Source of the DNA: Rhodospirillaceae bacterium CCH5-H10
GTDB lineage: Bacteria; Pseudomonadota; Alphaproteobacteria; Reyranellales; Reyranellaceae
Direction: 5' to 3'
NCBI GenBank assembly: GCA_001557035.1
Contig: LSKJ01000489.1
Location: 1-7,949 of the forward strand
DNA length: 7,949 bases
Shown: one piece after another, positions 1 to 6,766 of the stretch
Layout: every line of letters starts with the position of its first letter
How positions within the stretch are numbered: the stretch's first letter is position 1
Position numbers and translations under genes: made by a program
Notes under the pieces: generated by a model
Databases searched by the model: none
What the model saw: the letters and a program-made list of their open reading frames with translations, nothing else
Told to the model about the DNA's origin: nothing

Positions 1-11
1 CGGTGCGCGTG

Positions 12-83
12 CCCACCCTTCGAGACGCGCTCCGGAGTTTACCCCGAGGTACTCGAGGGGGAGCGCTACTCAAGGTGAGGTGG
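12..83. repeat. Decayed intergenic palindrome (REP-like)
   Basis: An imperfect inverted repeat. The left arm (about 12-33) contains CTTCGAGACGCGCTCC and the right arm (about 60-83) begins GGAGCGC and continues through CTCAAGG. Between the arms, CCCCGAG (42-48) faces CTCGAGGGG (52-60) as a smaller inner hairpin with one extra base. The CTTCGAGACGCGC string with a GGAGCGC partner resembles dispersed palindromic elements common between genes in alphaproteobacteria; that resemblance is from memory. The arms differ at several positions, so the copy is degenerate. It could alternatively be a terminator of a gene lying upstream of the window. Confidence 0.45.
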
Positions 84-203
84 TCTTTACAGTGGTGATA
101 CTGCGTCGACCGGAAAGGCCCTAGCGAGCGCGCGCTCTGGCGGCAGGCGATGGAATCGCGTAGTGCCCTGCGCTCCTCTCCTCCACATCCACCCGAGGTT
201 CGC
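84..203. other. Upstream region of the DUF1993 gene
   Basis: Non-coding leader of the DUF1993 gene. A TGGTGATACT string (93-102) resembles an extended -10 box (4 of 6 for the hexamer), but no acceptable -35 lies 16-18 bases before it. Nothing else is recognisable. Confidence 0.2.
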
Positions 204-722
204 ATGATCCATACGCTCGTTGTCGGCCAGTTCTCCAAAATGCTGGGCAATCTCGTCGAAATCCTGAACGAGGCCGAGAAAAACGCCGGAGAGAGGAAGT
301 TCGATGTCGCCGTGCTGCTGCACGCGCGCCTGGCGCCCGATCAGTTCGACCTGATCCAGCAGATCCGGATCGCCTGCGACACCGCCAAGCTGGGCGCCGC
401 GCGGCTGGCGGGCACCGAGAAGGATGCGCCGGTCCACGCCGACACCGAGGCGACGCTGGCCGAGATCAAGGCGCGCATCGAAAGCACCGTTGCCTACCTG
501 AAGGGCTTCACCGCCCAGTCATTCGCCGGGGCGGCCGAGCGGCGGATCACCCAGCCGCGCTGGAACGGCAAGTCGCTCTCGGGCGAGGAATTCCTCGTCC
601 AGCACGTCATTCCGAACTTCTATTTCCACGTCACGACGACCTACGCGATCCTGCGCCACAACGGCGTGCCGGTCGGCAAGAAGAACTATCTGGGCGCGAT
701 GCCCTACCGCGAAGCGGCGTAA
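204..722 (+). CDS. DUF1993 family protein
   Basis: A 172-residue protein matching the DUF1993 family, small helical proteins of the DinB/YfiT-like four-helix-bundle type with no settled function. Family-like features are the start MIHTLVVGQFSKML, an LLHARLAPDQF segment (38-48), the IRIACDTAK segment (54-62), and the tail with an H-x7-H pair (H134, H142), H152 and a YLGAMP ending (162-167). Length is usual for the family and no signal peptide is seen, so it is probably cytoplasmic. The frame is open to an ATG at 150, but that would add 18 residues of low-complexity Ser/Pro/Arg. The ATG at 204 has a GAGG element 5 bases upstream and matches where the family begins. It stands alone, with 69 bases before the next gene and no functional partner nearby. 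DinB-superfamily relatives bind metal through His residues; binding here is inference only. Confidence 0.85.
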   Translation: MIHTLVVGQFSKMLGNLVEILNEAEKNAGERKFDVAVLLHARLAPDQFDLIQQIRIACDTAKLGAARLAGTEKDAPVHADTEATLAEIKARIESTVAYLKGFTAQSFAGAAERRITQPRWNGKSLSGEEFLVQHVIPNFYFHVTTTYAILRHNGVPVGKKNYLGAMPYREAA

Positions 723-791
723 CGCCCGCAGGCTGGCCCCGCGCCGCTCCGTCCGCCACAATGACGGCCGGGGCGGCCTCGGGGGAGCGCG

Positions 792-1151
792 GTGAACCTA
801 TCAGTCTGGTCAATTGCCGCCGCGGTCAGCGTGCTGGCGGGAACGGTGGCCGCGCAGCCGATTCCGATCATCGAAGGGGGCAGCCATGCCGAGCTTCAGA
901 AGAAGTTCTGCGCAGCCAATCCCAACATCGAGCATGTGCTGATCGCGCCGGCGACGCTGTTCGTCGATGCGCAGCAGATCATTTGCGACAACGGTCCCTA
1001 CAAGCTCTACCGGATCGTCAACGCGCAGGACACCGACGACTTCGACTATTTCCTCGATCCACCCTTCTACGCCCACGGCAAGCGGCTCGGGTGCGACGGC
1101 AAGGCCGGCCGCTCGATGCGCACCGTCGCGCTGAACTGCCGGCCGCTCTAG
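792..1151 (+). CDS. Small exported protein with four cysteines, hypothetical
   Basis: A 119-residue protein that I do not recognise as a named family. It begins with GTG, preceded by a GGGGGAG ribosome-binding sequence. The N-terminus (residues 1-21) is a plausible Sec signal peptide: a hydrophobic run with no strong positive cluster, ending TVAAQ, with cleavage likely near residue 21. The mature part, roughly 98 residues, has four cysteines (40, 65, 101, 116), an even number consistent with two disulfides in an oxidising periplasm, and an acidic/aromatic stretch around 80-94 (DTDDFDYFLDPPFY). The next gene, a BMP-type binding protein, starts only four bases after its stop, so the two are probably one transcript. 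A role with the binding protein is inference from spacing only. The alternative frame ATG at 761 gives an Arg-rich shadow and was not chosen. Confidence 0.7.
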   Translation: MNLSVWSIAAAVSVLAGTVAAQPIPIIEGGSHAELQKKFCAANPNIEHVLIAPATLFVDAQQIICDNGPYKLYRIVNAQDTDDFDYFLDPPFYAHGKRLGCDGKAGRSMRTVALNCRPL

Positions 1152-1155
1152 GGCG

Positions 1156-2271
1156 ATGAGACGGCGGACGCTCCTCGCCACGGCAGCGCTGGCCTCCCCC
1201 CTCGTCCCCGGCCGGGCGGCGCGTGCGGCCGGATTCACCGTCGGATCGGTCTATATCGGCCCGCGACTCGACTGGGGCTGGAACCAGTCGCATGCCGCGG
1301 CCGTGGCCGAACTCGCGCGACTGCCCGGTGTGCGTCTGGTCGAGGCACCCTACCTGCCGGAAAGCACGGACTACGGAAGCGGGCGGGACGATGTCGCGAC
1401 GCGCGCCTATGCCAGCGCCCTCGGCGGGTTGGTCGCGGCCGGCGCCGGCATCGTCTTCTCGACCGCCTTCGACAACGACCCGTTCCTGCGCGCGGCGGCG
1501 CAGCGGTATCCCGGCATCGCCTTCCGGCAAGCCTCGCTGCTCCCCCTGAAGGAGCGGCCGGCCCGGTTGGGCAGCCAGAATGCGCTGATCCACGAGGGCC
1601 ACTATGTGAACGGCGTCGCGGCCGGACTCTCCACGCGCACCAACCGGTTGGGCTTCGTGGCCGGCCTGCCGCTCGGCTCCGTGCTGCTGAACGTGAACGC
1701 CTTCCTGCTGGGCGCGCGCCGCACCAATCCGCAGGCCAAGATTCACGTCACCTTCACCGGCGGCTGGGAGGATGCGACGCGCGACGCCGCGGCGACCAAT
1801 GCGCTGATCGATGCGGGTTGCGACGTGATCACCTGCCATCTCGATGCGCCCGCGCCCGTCATCGCGACGGCGGAGAGTCGTGGCGTCCGGAGCTGCGGCC
1901 ATGCCTTCGACCAGGGGCCACTCGCCCCCCGCGGCTACATTACCGGCGCCGACTATCACTGGACCGCGATGTTCCGAGGCTTCGTGGAGACCTGCCGTAG
2001 CGGCGGCGCCCTGCCCGACTTCGTCACCGGCGGCTACGACAAGGGTTATGTGCGATCGAGTCCGTTCGGCGCCGGTGCCGGCCCGGAGGCGATCGCAGCG
2101 GCCACGCGCGCCATCGCCGCGATGAAGGAAGGCCAGCCGATCTTCACCGGACCGCTCGACGACAACCGCGGCCGGCGCGTCCTCGCGGCGGGCGCCACGC
2201 TCGGCGCCACCGCCGAAGCCCTGCAGCGCACCGACTATCTGCTCGACGGGGTCATCGGCTCGCTCCCCTGA
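1156..2271 (+). CDS. BMP family ABC transporter substrate-binding protein
   Basis: A 371-residue periplasmic binding protein of the BMP (basic membrane protein / PnrA-like) family, whose members deliver nucleosides or related solutes to ABC permeases. Residues 1-25 form a signal peptide starting MRRRTLLATA. The Arg run is compatible with Tat export, and the end RAARAAG suggests cleavage near 24-25. There is no lipobox cysteine, so it should be soluble rather than a lipoprotein. Family-like blocks are GPRLDWGWNQSH (35-46), an HYVNGVAAGLSTRTNRLGFV block (149-168), NAFLLGARRTNPQAK (181-195), the GCDVITCHLDAPAPV block (221-235), and a C-terminal IFTGPLDDNRGR (329-340) followed by a DGVIGSLP end. 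It is an orphan here: no permease or ATPase gene lies in the window. It sits four bases after the small exported protein with only a weak GGG ribosome-binding site, suggesting translational coupling. The ligand cannot be read from sequence. Confidence 0.88.
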   Translation: MRRRTLLATAALASPLVPGRAARAAGFTVGSVYIGPRLDWGWNQSHAAAVAELARLPGVRLVEAPYLPESTDYGSGRDDVATRAYASALGGLVAAGAGIVFSTAFDNDPFLRAAAQRYPGIAFRQASLLPLKERPARLGSQNALIHEGHYVNGVAAGLSTRTNRLGFVAGLPLGSVLLNVNAFLLGARRTNPQAKIHVTFTGGWEDATRDAAATNALIDAGCDVITCHLDAPAPVIATAESRGVRSCGHAFDQGPLAPRGYITGADYHWTAMFRGFVETCRSGGALPDFVTGGYDKGYVRSSPFGAGAGPEAIAAATRAIAAMKEGQPIFTGPLDDNRGRRVLAAGATLGATAEALQRTDYLLDGVIGSLP

Positions 2272-2278
2272 TCGCATC

Positions 2279-2309
2279 GCGGATGCAAACACACGACGTT
2301 TGCGACCGC
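2279..2309 (+). terminator. Stem-loop after the BMP gene, candidate terminator
   Basis: Eight bases after the BMP stop codon, 2279-2290 (GCGGATGCAAAC) pairs with 2298-2309 (GTTTGCGACCGC) around a 7-base loop. Eleven of twelve positions pair, counting one G-U, with a single A-A mismatch. The following bases (ATACTCTTCC) are T-rich for this genome but not a clean U tract, so termination would be weak or partly Rho-assisted. A shorter competing hairpin, GCATC-GCG-GATGC (2274-2286), overlaps its left arm. Confidence 0.5.
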
Positions 2310-2451
2310 ATACTCTTCCATCGGTGCATCGGTGTTGCTGAATGGCCGGCATTTCAACTCTTGATGCATCGAGCAATCAGCGAGTTGTGATAAGGGAATG
2401 CCGCGCCTGCATGCTTTCCTGACGCAAGCTCAACTCAACGGAGAATCCGGC
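2310..2451 (+). promoter_or_regulatory. Leader region of the beta-helix gene with short repeats
   Basis: This non-coding stretch is visibly less GC-rich than its neighbours and should hold the promoter of the large downstream gene. Seen directly: a perfect tandem CATCGGTG duplication (2319-2334), the 8-base palindrome GATGCATC (2363-2370) with partly matching flanks, and the heptamer TGCATCG at both 2326-2332 and 2365-2371. A GGAGA ribosome-binding site lies at 2440-2444, seven bases before the chosen ATG. I could not find a convincing -35/-10 pair. Operator function for the repeats is inference. Confidence 0.35.
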
Positions 2452-5400
2452 ATGACCACTTTCACTGTCTCCACCCTGGACGACGCCGGACCGGGTTCGC
2501 TGAGGGCCGCGATCACCGCGCTCAATTCCAGCAACGCCGCCAGCAACTCGATCGTCTTCACCGTGGCCGGCGAGATCGTTCTGGCAAGTTCCCTGCCCAC
2601 CATCCTGAAGCCGGTCACGCTCGACGGCATGACCGCGCCGGGTTTCGCGGCGCTGGGCGTTCCGACGGTCGAGATCAACTTCGGCGGCAATGCGGGCCTC
2701 ACCTTCTCGGGCGGATCGAGCGGTTCGGCGGTATTCGGCCTGGCGCTAGGCAATTCCGGCAGCAACGGCATCACGCTCAACAGCTCCGACATCACGCTGA
2801 ACGCCAACTACATCGGCATCCATGCCGACGGCAGCGCCTTCGGCAATGCGCTCGACGGCATCCACGTCAATTCGACCTCGTCCGGCAACCTGATCGGCCT
2901 CAACCCGGAGAGCCATCCCGACACCGTCACCAATGTCATCTCCGGCAATGGCGGCAACGGCATCGCCTTCTGGGGCTCGTCGGACAACACCGTGGTCGGC
3001 AACCGCATCGGCACGAACGCCGACGGCACCGCGGCCGTGGCCAACGGCCAGAACGGCATCCTGATCACCAACGGTGCGCACGACAACATGATCGGCGGCA
3101 CGGTCTACGTCGATTCGTCGACCGGCCAGGCCAACGATCCGACCGGCAACAAGGGCACCATCGTCCCGCCGGTCCTGGTGACGCCGCCGCTCGGCAACCT
3201 GATCTCGGGCAACGGCCAGAACGGCGTGCTGATCCAGAACGGGTCCGAGAACAACGTGCTCAGCGGCAACTTCATCGGCACCGACGCCGACGGAACCTCG
3301 GCGATCGGCAACGCCGCCGACGGCGTTCACATCCTCAACGCCGACAACAACTCCCTGCTGGGCTGCGACTTCTATACCGAGCCCTTCGTCTACTACAACG
3401 TGCTGAGCGGCAATGGCGGCAACGGCGTCCACATCACCAATGCCGACAACGCCACCATCCAGGCCAATTTCTTCGGCATCGGCGCCGACAACGCGACCAC
3501 GGTCGGCAACGCCCTGAACGGCATCCTGGTCGATGGCGATTCGCGCGACACCACGGTGGGCGGCGTCATCCCGCTCGGCAACGTCTCCGCCGGCAACGGC
3601 CAGAACGGCATCTACGTCACCGATACCGCCAGCGGCTTCACGACCTTCAACACGTTCGGCGGCCTGCTCGCCTTCCAGGGCTCGGCACCCAACGGCAACA
3701 ACGGCATCCTGATCGATTCGACGGGCGGCAACATCCTGATCCGCACCAACGTCTTCTCGGGCAACACCAACAACGGCATCGAGATCACCGGCGATGCCTG
3801 GGGCGTCACCGTCGATCCCAACATCGTAGGCCTGGACACCGAAGGCACCAGCACGACGGTCAATACCGGCATCGGCATCCCGAGCATGGCCAATGGCGGC
3901 AGCGGCATCGTCATCAGCGGCACCGCGCACGACAACATCATCGGCGGCTACAACGGCTCGGTCATCCCGCAGAACACCTTCTCCAACAACGGCGGCTACG
4001 GCATCGAGATCACGGGCGGCGCCTACAACAACCAGGTGTTCAACAGCGCGATCGGCACCAGCTCGACCATTACGGACGGCTTCGGCAACGGCCAGGGCGG
4101 CGTCCTGGTGTCCAGCACCGGTACCGGCAACCTGATCGGCGGCGTCGCCGCGGGTCCGGACGAGCCGCGCGCCAACTACATCAGCGGCAACACCGGCAAC
4201 GGCGTCACCATCGCGGCCGGCGCCGCGAGCACTCAGATCGTCGACAATGTCATCGGCGAGAACAAGATCGGCGCGCCGTTGCCCAATACCGGCATGCAGA
4301 TCGACGATGAAAGCGGGGCGGCCAACTTCATCGTCGGCAACGAGCCGGGACCGACGCCTCCGGGCACGCCGCCGGACATCACCTCGAACGGCGGCGGACC
4401 GACGGCCAGCATCACCATCGTGACCAGCCAGACGCTGGTGACGACCGTCACCGCCGTCGACGTGGATCCCGGCCAGACGATCTCCTATGCCATCACCGGC
4501 GGCGAGGATGCGGCGCTGTTCCAGATGGTCGGCGGCAATCAGCTGAGTTTCATCACCGCCCCCGACCTCAGCGACCTGCCGTCGGCGGGTGCGACGCCGG
4601 GCTATCAGGTGACGGTCTCGGCCGCCGACACCGTCGACGCCTTCTCCAGCCAGCACATCACCGTCTGGATCTCGGCCAACCCCGTCCTGAGAAGCGGTGC
4701 CGTCAGCTATTACGACGCGATCGGCGGCGTCTATGTCGACCTGCCGGCCCAGATCGGTCAACGCGGCGACGTCGGTGCGAGCTACTGGAACGGACCGTCC
4801 ACGGTGACGCCGATCGCCGTCGATTACTTTGCCGGCGGCATCCACAATGCGACGGGCTCGGCGTTCGACGACCTTCTCGTCGGCGGTAACACGAGCGGTC
4901 GACTGAATGGCCTGGGCGGCGACGACCTGCTCTACGCCAGCACCGCGCAGGCGGCGGCCGACGCGGGCGCCGTCACGGTGCTGAACGGCGACGGCGGCAG
5001 CAACGCCCTCTACGGCGGCGGCGCCTACAACACCTTCCTGCTGGGCAATGTCGACGATGACGGCGTCAACCAGGTGTGGGGCGGCGCGTCGCAGATGGCG
5101 GGCGTTACGGGTTTCGCCAACAACACGATCTCGTTCGCCGAGATGGCGGTCGGCCGCAGCATCTATGTCGACCTGCTCAACGGCCACAACGCCTATGTCA
5201 ACGACGGGGCGAACAATGACGGCATCTTCACGCTCGAAGCCTCGATCGTGAACGTGCCGAACGTGATCGGCTCGTCCGGCGGCGACGTCATCATCGCCGG
5301 CAACGACTCTTCGATCATCGACGGCGGCGGCAGCGCCGACTCGCTCTATGCCGGCGCCGGCACCGACACCTTCGTCTATGCCGACTATCTCGACAGCAAC

Positions 5401-5628
5401 CTGGTCACGGGATACGACACGATCGTCGGCTTCCAGCTCGGCACCGACAAGATCGACCTCTCGGCGCTGGGCATCACCGCCGACAATCTGCTGATCCAGA
5501 CGTCGGGCACGTCGAACACGATCTATGTCGAGCACGATCCGGGCGTCTTCAACGCCAACACGGATCTGGCCCTGATCGCGATCACCACGACCACCGGCGG
5601 GCTTCAGCTCTCCGACTTCATCCTCTGA
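2452..5628 (+). CDS. Secreted beta-helix / cadherin-like / RTX-type repeat protein
   Basis: A 1058-residue protein, probably exported by a type I system and acting at or beyond the cell surface as an adhesin, matrix protein or glycan-binding protein. No catalytic site is evident. Domains in order: an N-terminal CSLREA-like segment (about 3-21, TFTVSTLDDAGPGSLRAAI); a Gly/Asn-rich right-handed parallel beta-helix (about 67-632) with recurrent SGN-x2-NGI and IG-x2-ADGT coils; a Pro-rich hinge (633-643); a cadherin-like domain (about 650-740, with the motif AITGGEDAALFQM); and a C-terminal region with degenerate RTX nonapeptides (GLGGDDLLY, GGGSADSLY, GAGTDTFVY) and a closing stretch, DTIVGFQLGTDKIDLSAL (989-1006), typical of RTX / M10 C-terminal secretion domains. 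It lacks an N-terminal signal peptide and has only one cysteine (305), both usual for type I substrates. The start at 2452 is preferred over the in-frame ATG at 2398 because GGAGA lies seven bases upstream and the conserved N-terminal motif begins there. No type I transporter genes are in the window. The 3' end overlaps the convergent glycosyltransferase gene. Confidence 0.85.
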   Translation: MTTFTVSTLDDAGPGSLRAAITALNSSNAASNSIVFTVAGEIVLASSLPTILKPVTLDGMTAPGFAALGVPTVEINFGGNAGLTFSGGSSGSAVFGLALGNSGSNGITLNSSDITLNANYIGIHADGSAFGNALDGIHVNSTSSGNLIGLNPESHPDTVTNVISGNGGNGIAFWGSSDNTVVGNRIGTNADGTAAVANGQNGILITNGAHDNMIGGTVYVDSSTGQANDPTGNKGTIVPPVLVTPPLGNLISGNGQNGVLIQNGSENNVLSGNFIGTDADGTSAIGNAADGVHILNADNNSLLGCDFYTEPFVYYNVLSGNGGNGVHITNADNATIQANFFGIGADNATTVGNALNGILVDGDSRDTTVGGVIPLGNVSAGNGQNGIYVTDTASGFTTFNTFGGLLAFQGSAPNGNNGILIDSTGGNILIRTNVFSGNTNNGIEITGDAWGVTVDPNIVGLDTEGTSTTVNTGIGIPSMANGGSGIVISGTAHDNIIGGYNGSVIPQNTFSNNGGYGIEITGGAYNNQVFNSAIGTSSTITDGFGNGQGGVLVSSTGTGNLIGGVAAGPDEPRANYISGNTGNGVTIAAGAASTQIVDNVIGENKIGAPLPNTGMQIDDESGAANFIVGNEPGPTPPGTPPDITSNGGGPTASITIVTSQTLVTTVTAVDVDPGQTISYAITGGEDAALFQMVGGNQLSFITAPDLSDLPSAGATPGYQVTVSAADTVDAFSSQHITVWISANPVLRSGAVSYYDAIGGVYVDLPAQIGQRGDVGASYWNGPSTVTPIAVDYFAGGIHNATGSAFDDLLVGGNTSGRLNGLGGDDLLYASTAQAAADAGAVTVLNGDGGSNALYGGGAYNTFLLGNVDDDGVNQVWGGASQMAGVTGFANNTISFAEMAVGRSIYVDLLNGHNAYVNDGANNDGIFTLEASIVNVPNVIGSSGGDVIIAGNDSSIIDGGGSADSLYAGAGTDTFVYADYLDSNLVTGYDTIVGFQLGTDKIDLSALGITADNLLIQTSGTSNTIYVEHDPGVFNANTDLALIAITTTTGGLQLSDFIL
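2806..4341 (+). repeat. Seven degenerate beta-helix modules within the large secreted protein
   Basis: Protein-level repeats of the form N-x-IG-x2-ADGT-x4-GN-x3-GI-x-I, ending near N-x-IGG. They start at residues 119, 184, 273, 339, 457, 532 and 599 of the 1058-residue protein. Spacing is mostly 65-75 residues, with larger intervals at 184-273 (insert rich in Thr, Pro and Val, about residues 217-247) and at 339-457 (one degenerate module that lacks the ADGT core). The first four copies are the best matches; the last three decay. At DNA level they appear as recurring GGCAACGGC-type strings rather than exact copies, so they are old duplications or are held by structure. Confidence 0.6.
4699..5382 (+). 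repeat. Two copies of an RTX-linked module in the C-terminal part
   Basis: Two segments share one pattern: a (V/I)S(Y/F) start, then a (V/I)YVDL strand about 10-16 residues later, then a G-S-x3-D-x-(L/I)-x-(V/A)G turn leading into a Gly/Asp nonapeptide. Copy one spans residues 750-831 of the chosen protein (4699-4944). Copy two spans 892-977 (5125-5382). Such modules usually precede RTX calcium-binding turns in large alphaproteobacterial secreted proteins. Identity between the copies is low and was judged by eye. Confidence 0.4.
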
Positions 5629-6766
5629 CGCGGAGCGGCGAAAGCGTTCGGTCGAGCTGGCGGGCCGTCAGCTCGACCAGCTGCTCCAGGTCGAACAGGG
5701 ACATGCAGTTGTCGACCTTGCGGCAATCGCCGTAGCAACCGAGACAATCCAGCGTGTCGACCGAACTCTTGAGCACCAGCCCGTCGAAATCCGCCAGCTC
5801 GGCCGAGCTGGTCGGGCCGACGAGGCAGACGGTCGGCAGGCCGATCGCCGTGGCGATGTGCAGCGCCAGCGTGTCGCCGCACAGCAGCGCATCGACCTGG
5901 CGCAGCACGCCGACGAACTCGGGCACCGAGTGCGAGGTGAGCGCCGACCGGACCGGCGTGCCGGGTCCGCAGGCGGCGAGGATTGCCTCGGTCTTCGCGA
6001 TCTCGGCCGGTCCGCCCACGAGCAGGATGTCGGCATCGAGCCGCTGCTGCGCGAGCCGGGCATAGGCCGCGATCTGCTCAGCCTCGAGCATCTTCTTGGG
6101 CCAGCGGGCACCCGAGCCGACGTTGATCGCGATGCGGCGGCGCGTGCTGCCGGCAAACAGGCCCGCGATCCAGCCGGCCGCATGGTCGAGATGCTTCTGC
6201 TCGACCGTCAGCCGTGGCGGCTCGATCGGTCCGTCGACGCCCACGATGTCGAGCATCAGCTTCTGGTAGCTCTCGCTGTTGGCGCGCTTCAGCCGGTCGA
6301 AGGCCGCCATCTCCAGCCAGCGCCCGGCGGCGGCGTTGCTCGGGTGCAGGCGGCCGTCCTTCATCGAGTAGCCGACCGGCGGGTTCGCCGCGCGCGCCGT
6401 GGTGGCGAGCGAGGCGGTGCTGTGGTCGTTCGACAGGGCATAGACATGGTCCCACCCGCCCTCGGCGATGCGCGCCAGCCCGTCGACGTTGAGCGGGACC
6501 ACCTCGTCGACGCCGTCGATCATGCGCACGATCTCGACCGCCTCGGGCCGCGTGATCCAACAGACGTAGGGCCGCGGATGCAGCCGGTGGAGGATCGGGA
6601 CCAGGCTGCCGGTCCGCAGCACGTCGCCTAGCGCATCGAGCTTGACGATCAGCACGCGGCAGCCGAATTCGTCGGCGCGGGTGCAGGTCGGGCACTCCAT
6701 GCCCTCGGTTTTGTTGAAGATGCAGGGTTTCGAACCCTTATAGTGTCGGCAATGAAAATTGATCAT
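5618..6766 (-). CDS. Glycosyltransferase family 9 (heptosyltransferase-like) with terminal cysteine clusters
   Basis: A 382-residue GT-B enzyme of family 9, whose known members transfer ADP-heptose to LPS core. Seen: the first Rossmann strand with nucleotide-sugar loop RVLIVKLDALGDVLRT (37-52); the second-domain block INVGSGARWPKK (215-226); LLVGGPAEIAKTEAI (248-262); and the donor-site region GDTLALHIATAIGLP (297-311), followed by VGPTSSAEL. The acceptor is unknown. Oddities are a cysteine-rich extension before the fold (C6, C15, C25, C28, C36) and a second cluster near the C-terminus (C341, C344, C348, C354), both of which I recall in a subset of family 9 proteins. ATG at 6766 is preferred over a TTG three codons upstream; neither has a clear ribosome-binding site. 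The first 22 codons (6701-6766) are only about 44% GC by hand count, well below the rest. It is cytoplasmic, with no signal or membrane segment. It is divergent from the TPR gene and convergent with the beta-helix gene. Confidence 0.88.
   Translation of the reverse strand: MINFHCRHYKGSKPCIFNKTEGMECPTCTRADEFGCRVLIVKLDALGDVLRTGSLVPILHRLHPRPYVCWITRPEAVEIVRMIDGVDEVVPLNVDGLARIAEGGWDHVYALSNDHSTASLATTARAANPPVGYSMKDGRLHPSNAAAGRWLEMAAFDRLKRANSESYQKLMLDIVGVDGPIEPPRLTVEQKHLDHAAGWIAGLFAGSTRRRIAINVGSGARWPKKMLEAEQIAAYARLAQQRLDADILLVGGPAEIAKTEAILAACGPGTPVRSALTSHSVPEFVGVLRQVDALLCGDTLALHIATAIGLPTVCLVGPTSSAELADFDGLVLKSSVDTLDCLGCYGDCRKVDNCMSLFDLEQLVELTARQLDRTLSPLRVRG

Noticed and set aside
723..791. A GC-rich gap with GCCCCG facing CGGGGC as a possible terminator of the DUF1993 gene
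   Set aside because: Only six pairs around a loop of roughly 30 bases and no T tract; this is expected by chance in DNA this rich in G and C.
1018..2376. A 452-codon minus-strand open frame over the BMP gene
   Set aside because: Arg/Gly/Ala-rich low-complexity translation antisense to a well-supported BMP protein; a GC-rich shadow.
2398..2451. An 18-residue N-terminal extension of the beta-helix protein from ATG 2398
   Set aside because: The purine-rich AAGGGA abuts that ATG directly, the added residues do not form a signal peptide, and the ATG at 2452 has a properly spaced GGAGA.
2746..5535. A 929-codon open frame on the minus strand opposite the beta-helix gene
   Set aside because: Its Val/Asp/Ala/Arg-rich composition is what the repeated GGC, AAC and ATC codons give when read antisense. 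It has no recognisable domain, while the plus frame has clear ones.
5858..6631. A 257-codon plus-strand open frame inside the glycosyltransferase gene
   Set aside because: It is antisense to conserved family 9 motifs and has an Arg/Asp/His-rich composition with no domain.
6724..6738. AGGGTT-TCG-AACCCT, which on the minus strand mimics a tRNA T-arm (TTCGAAA loop) and could suggest a tRNA remnant or attachment site
   Set aside because: There is no acceptor stem, anticodon arm or CCA end around it, and it encodes part of the cysteine-rich N-terminus of the glycosyltransferase (the YKGSKPC region).
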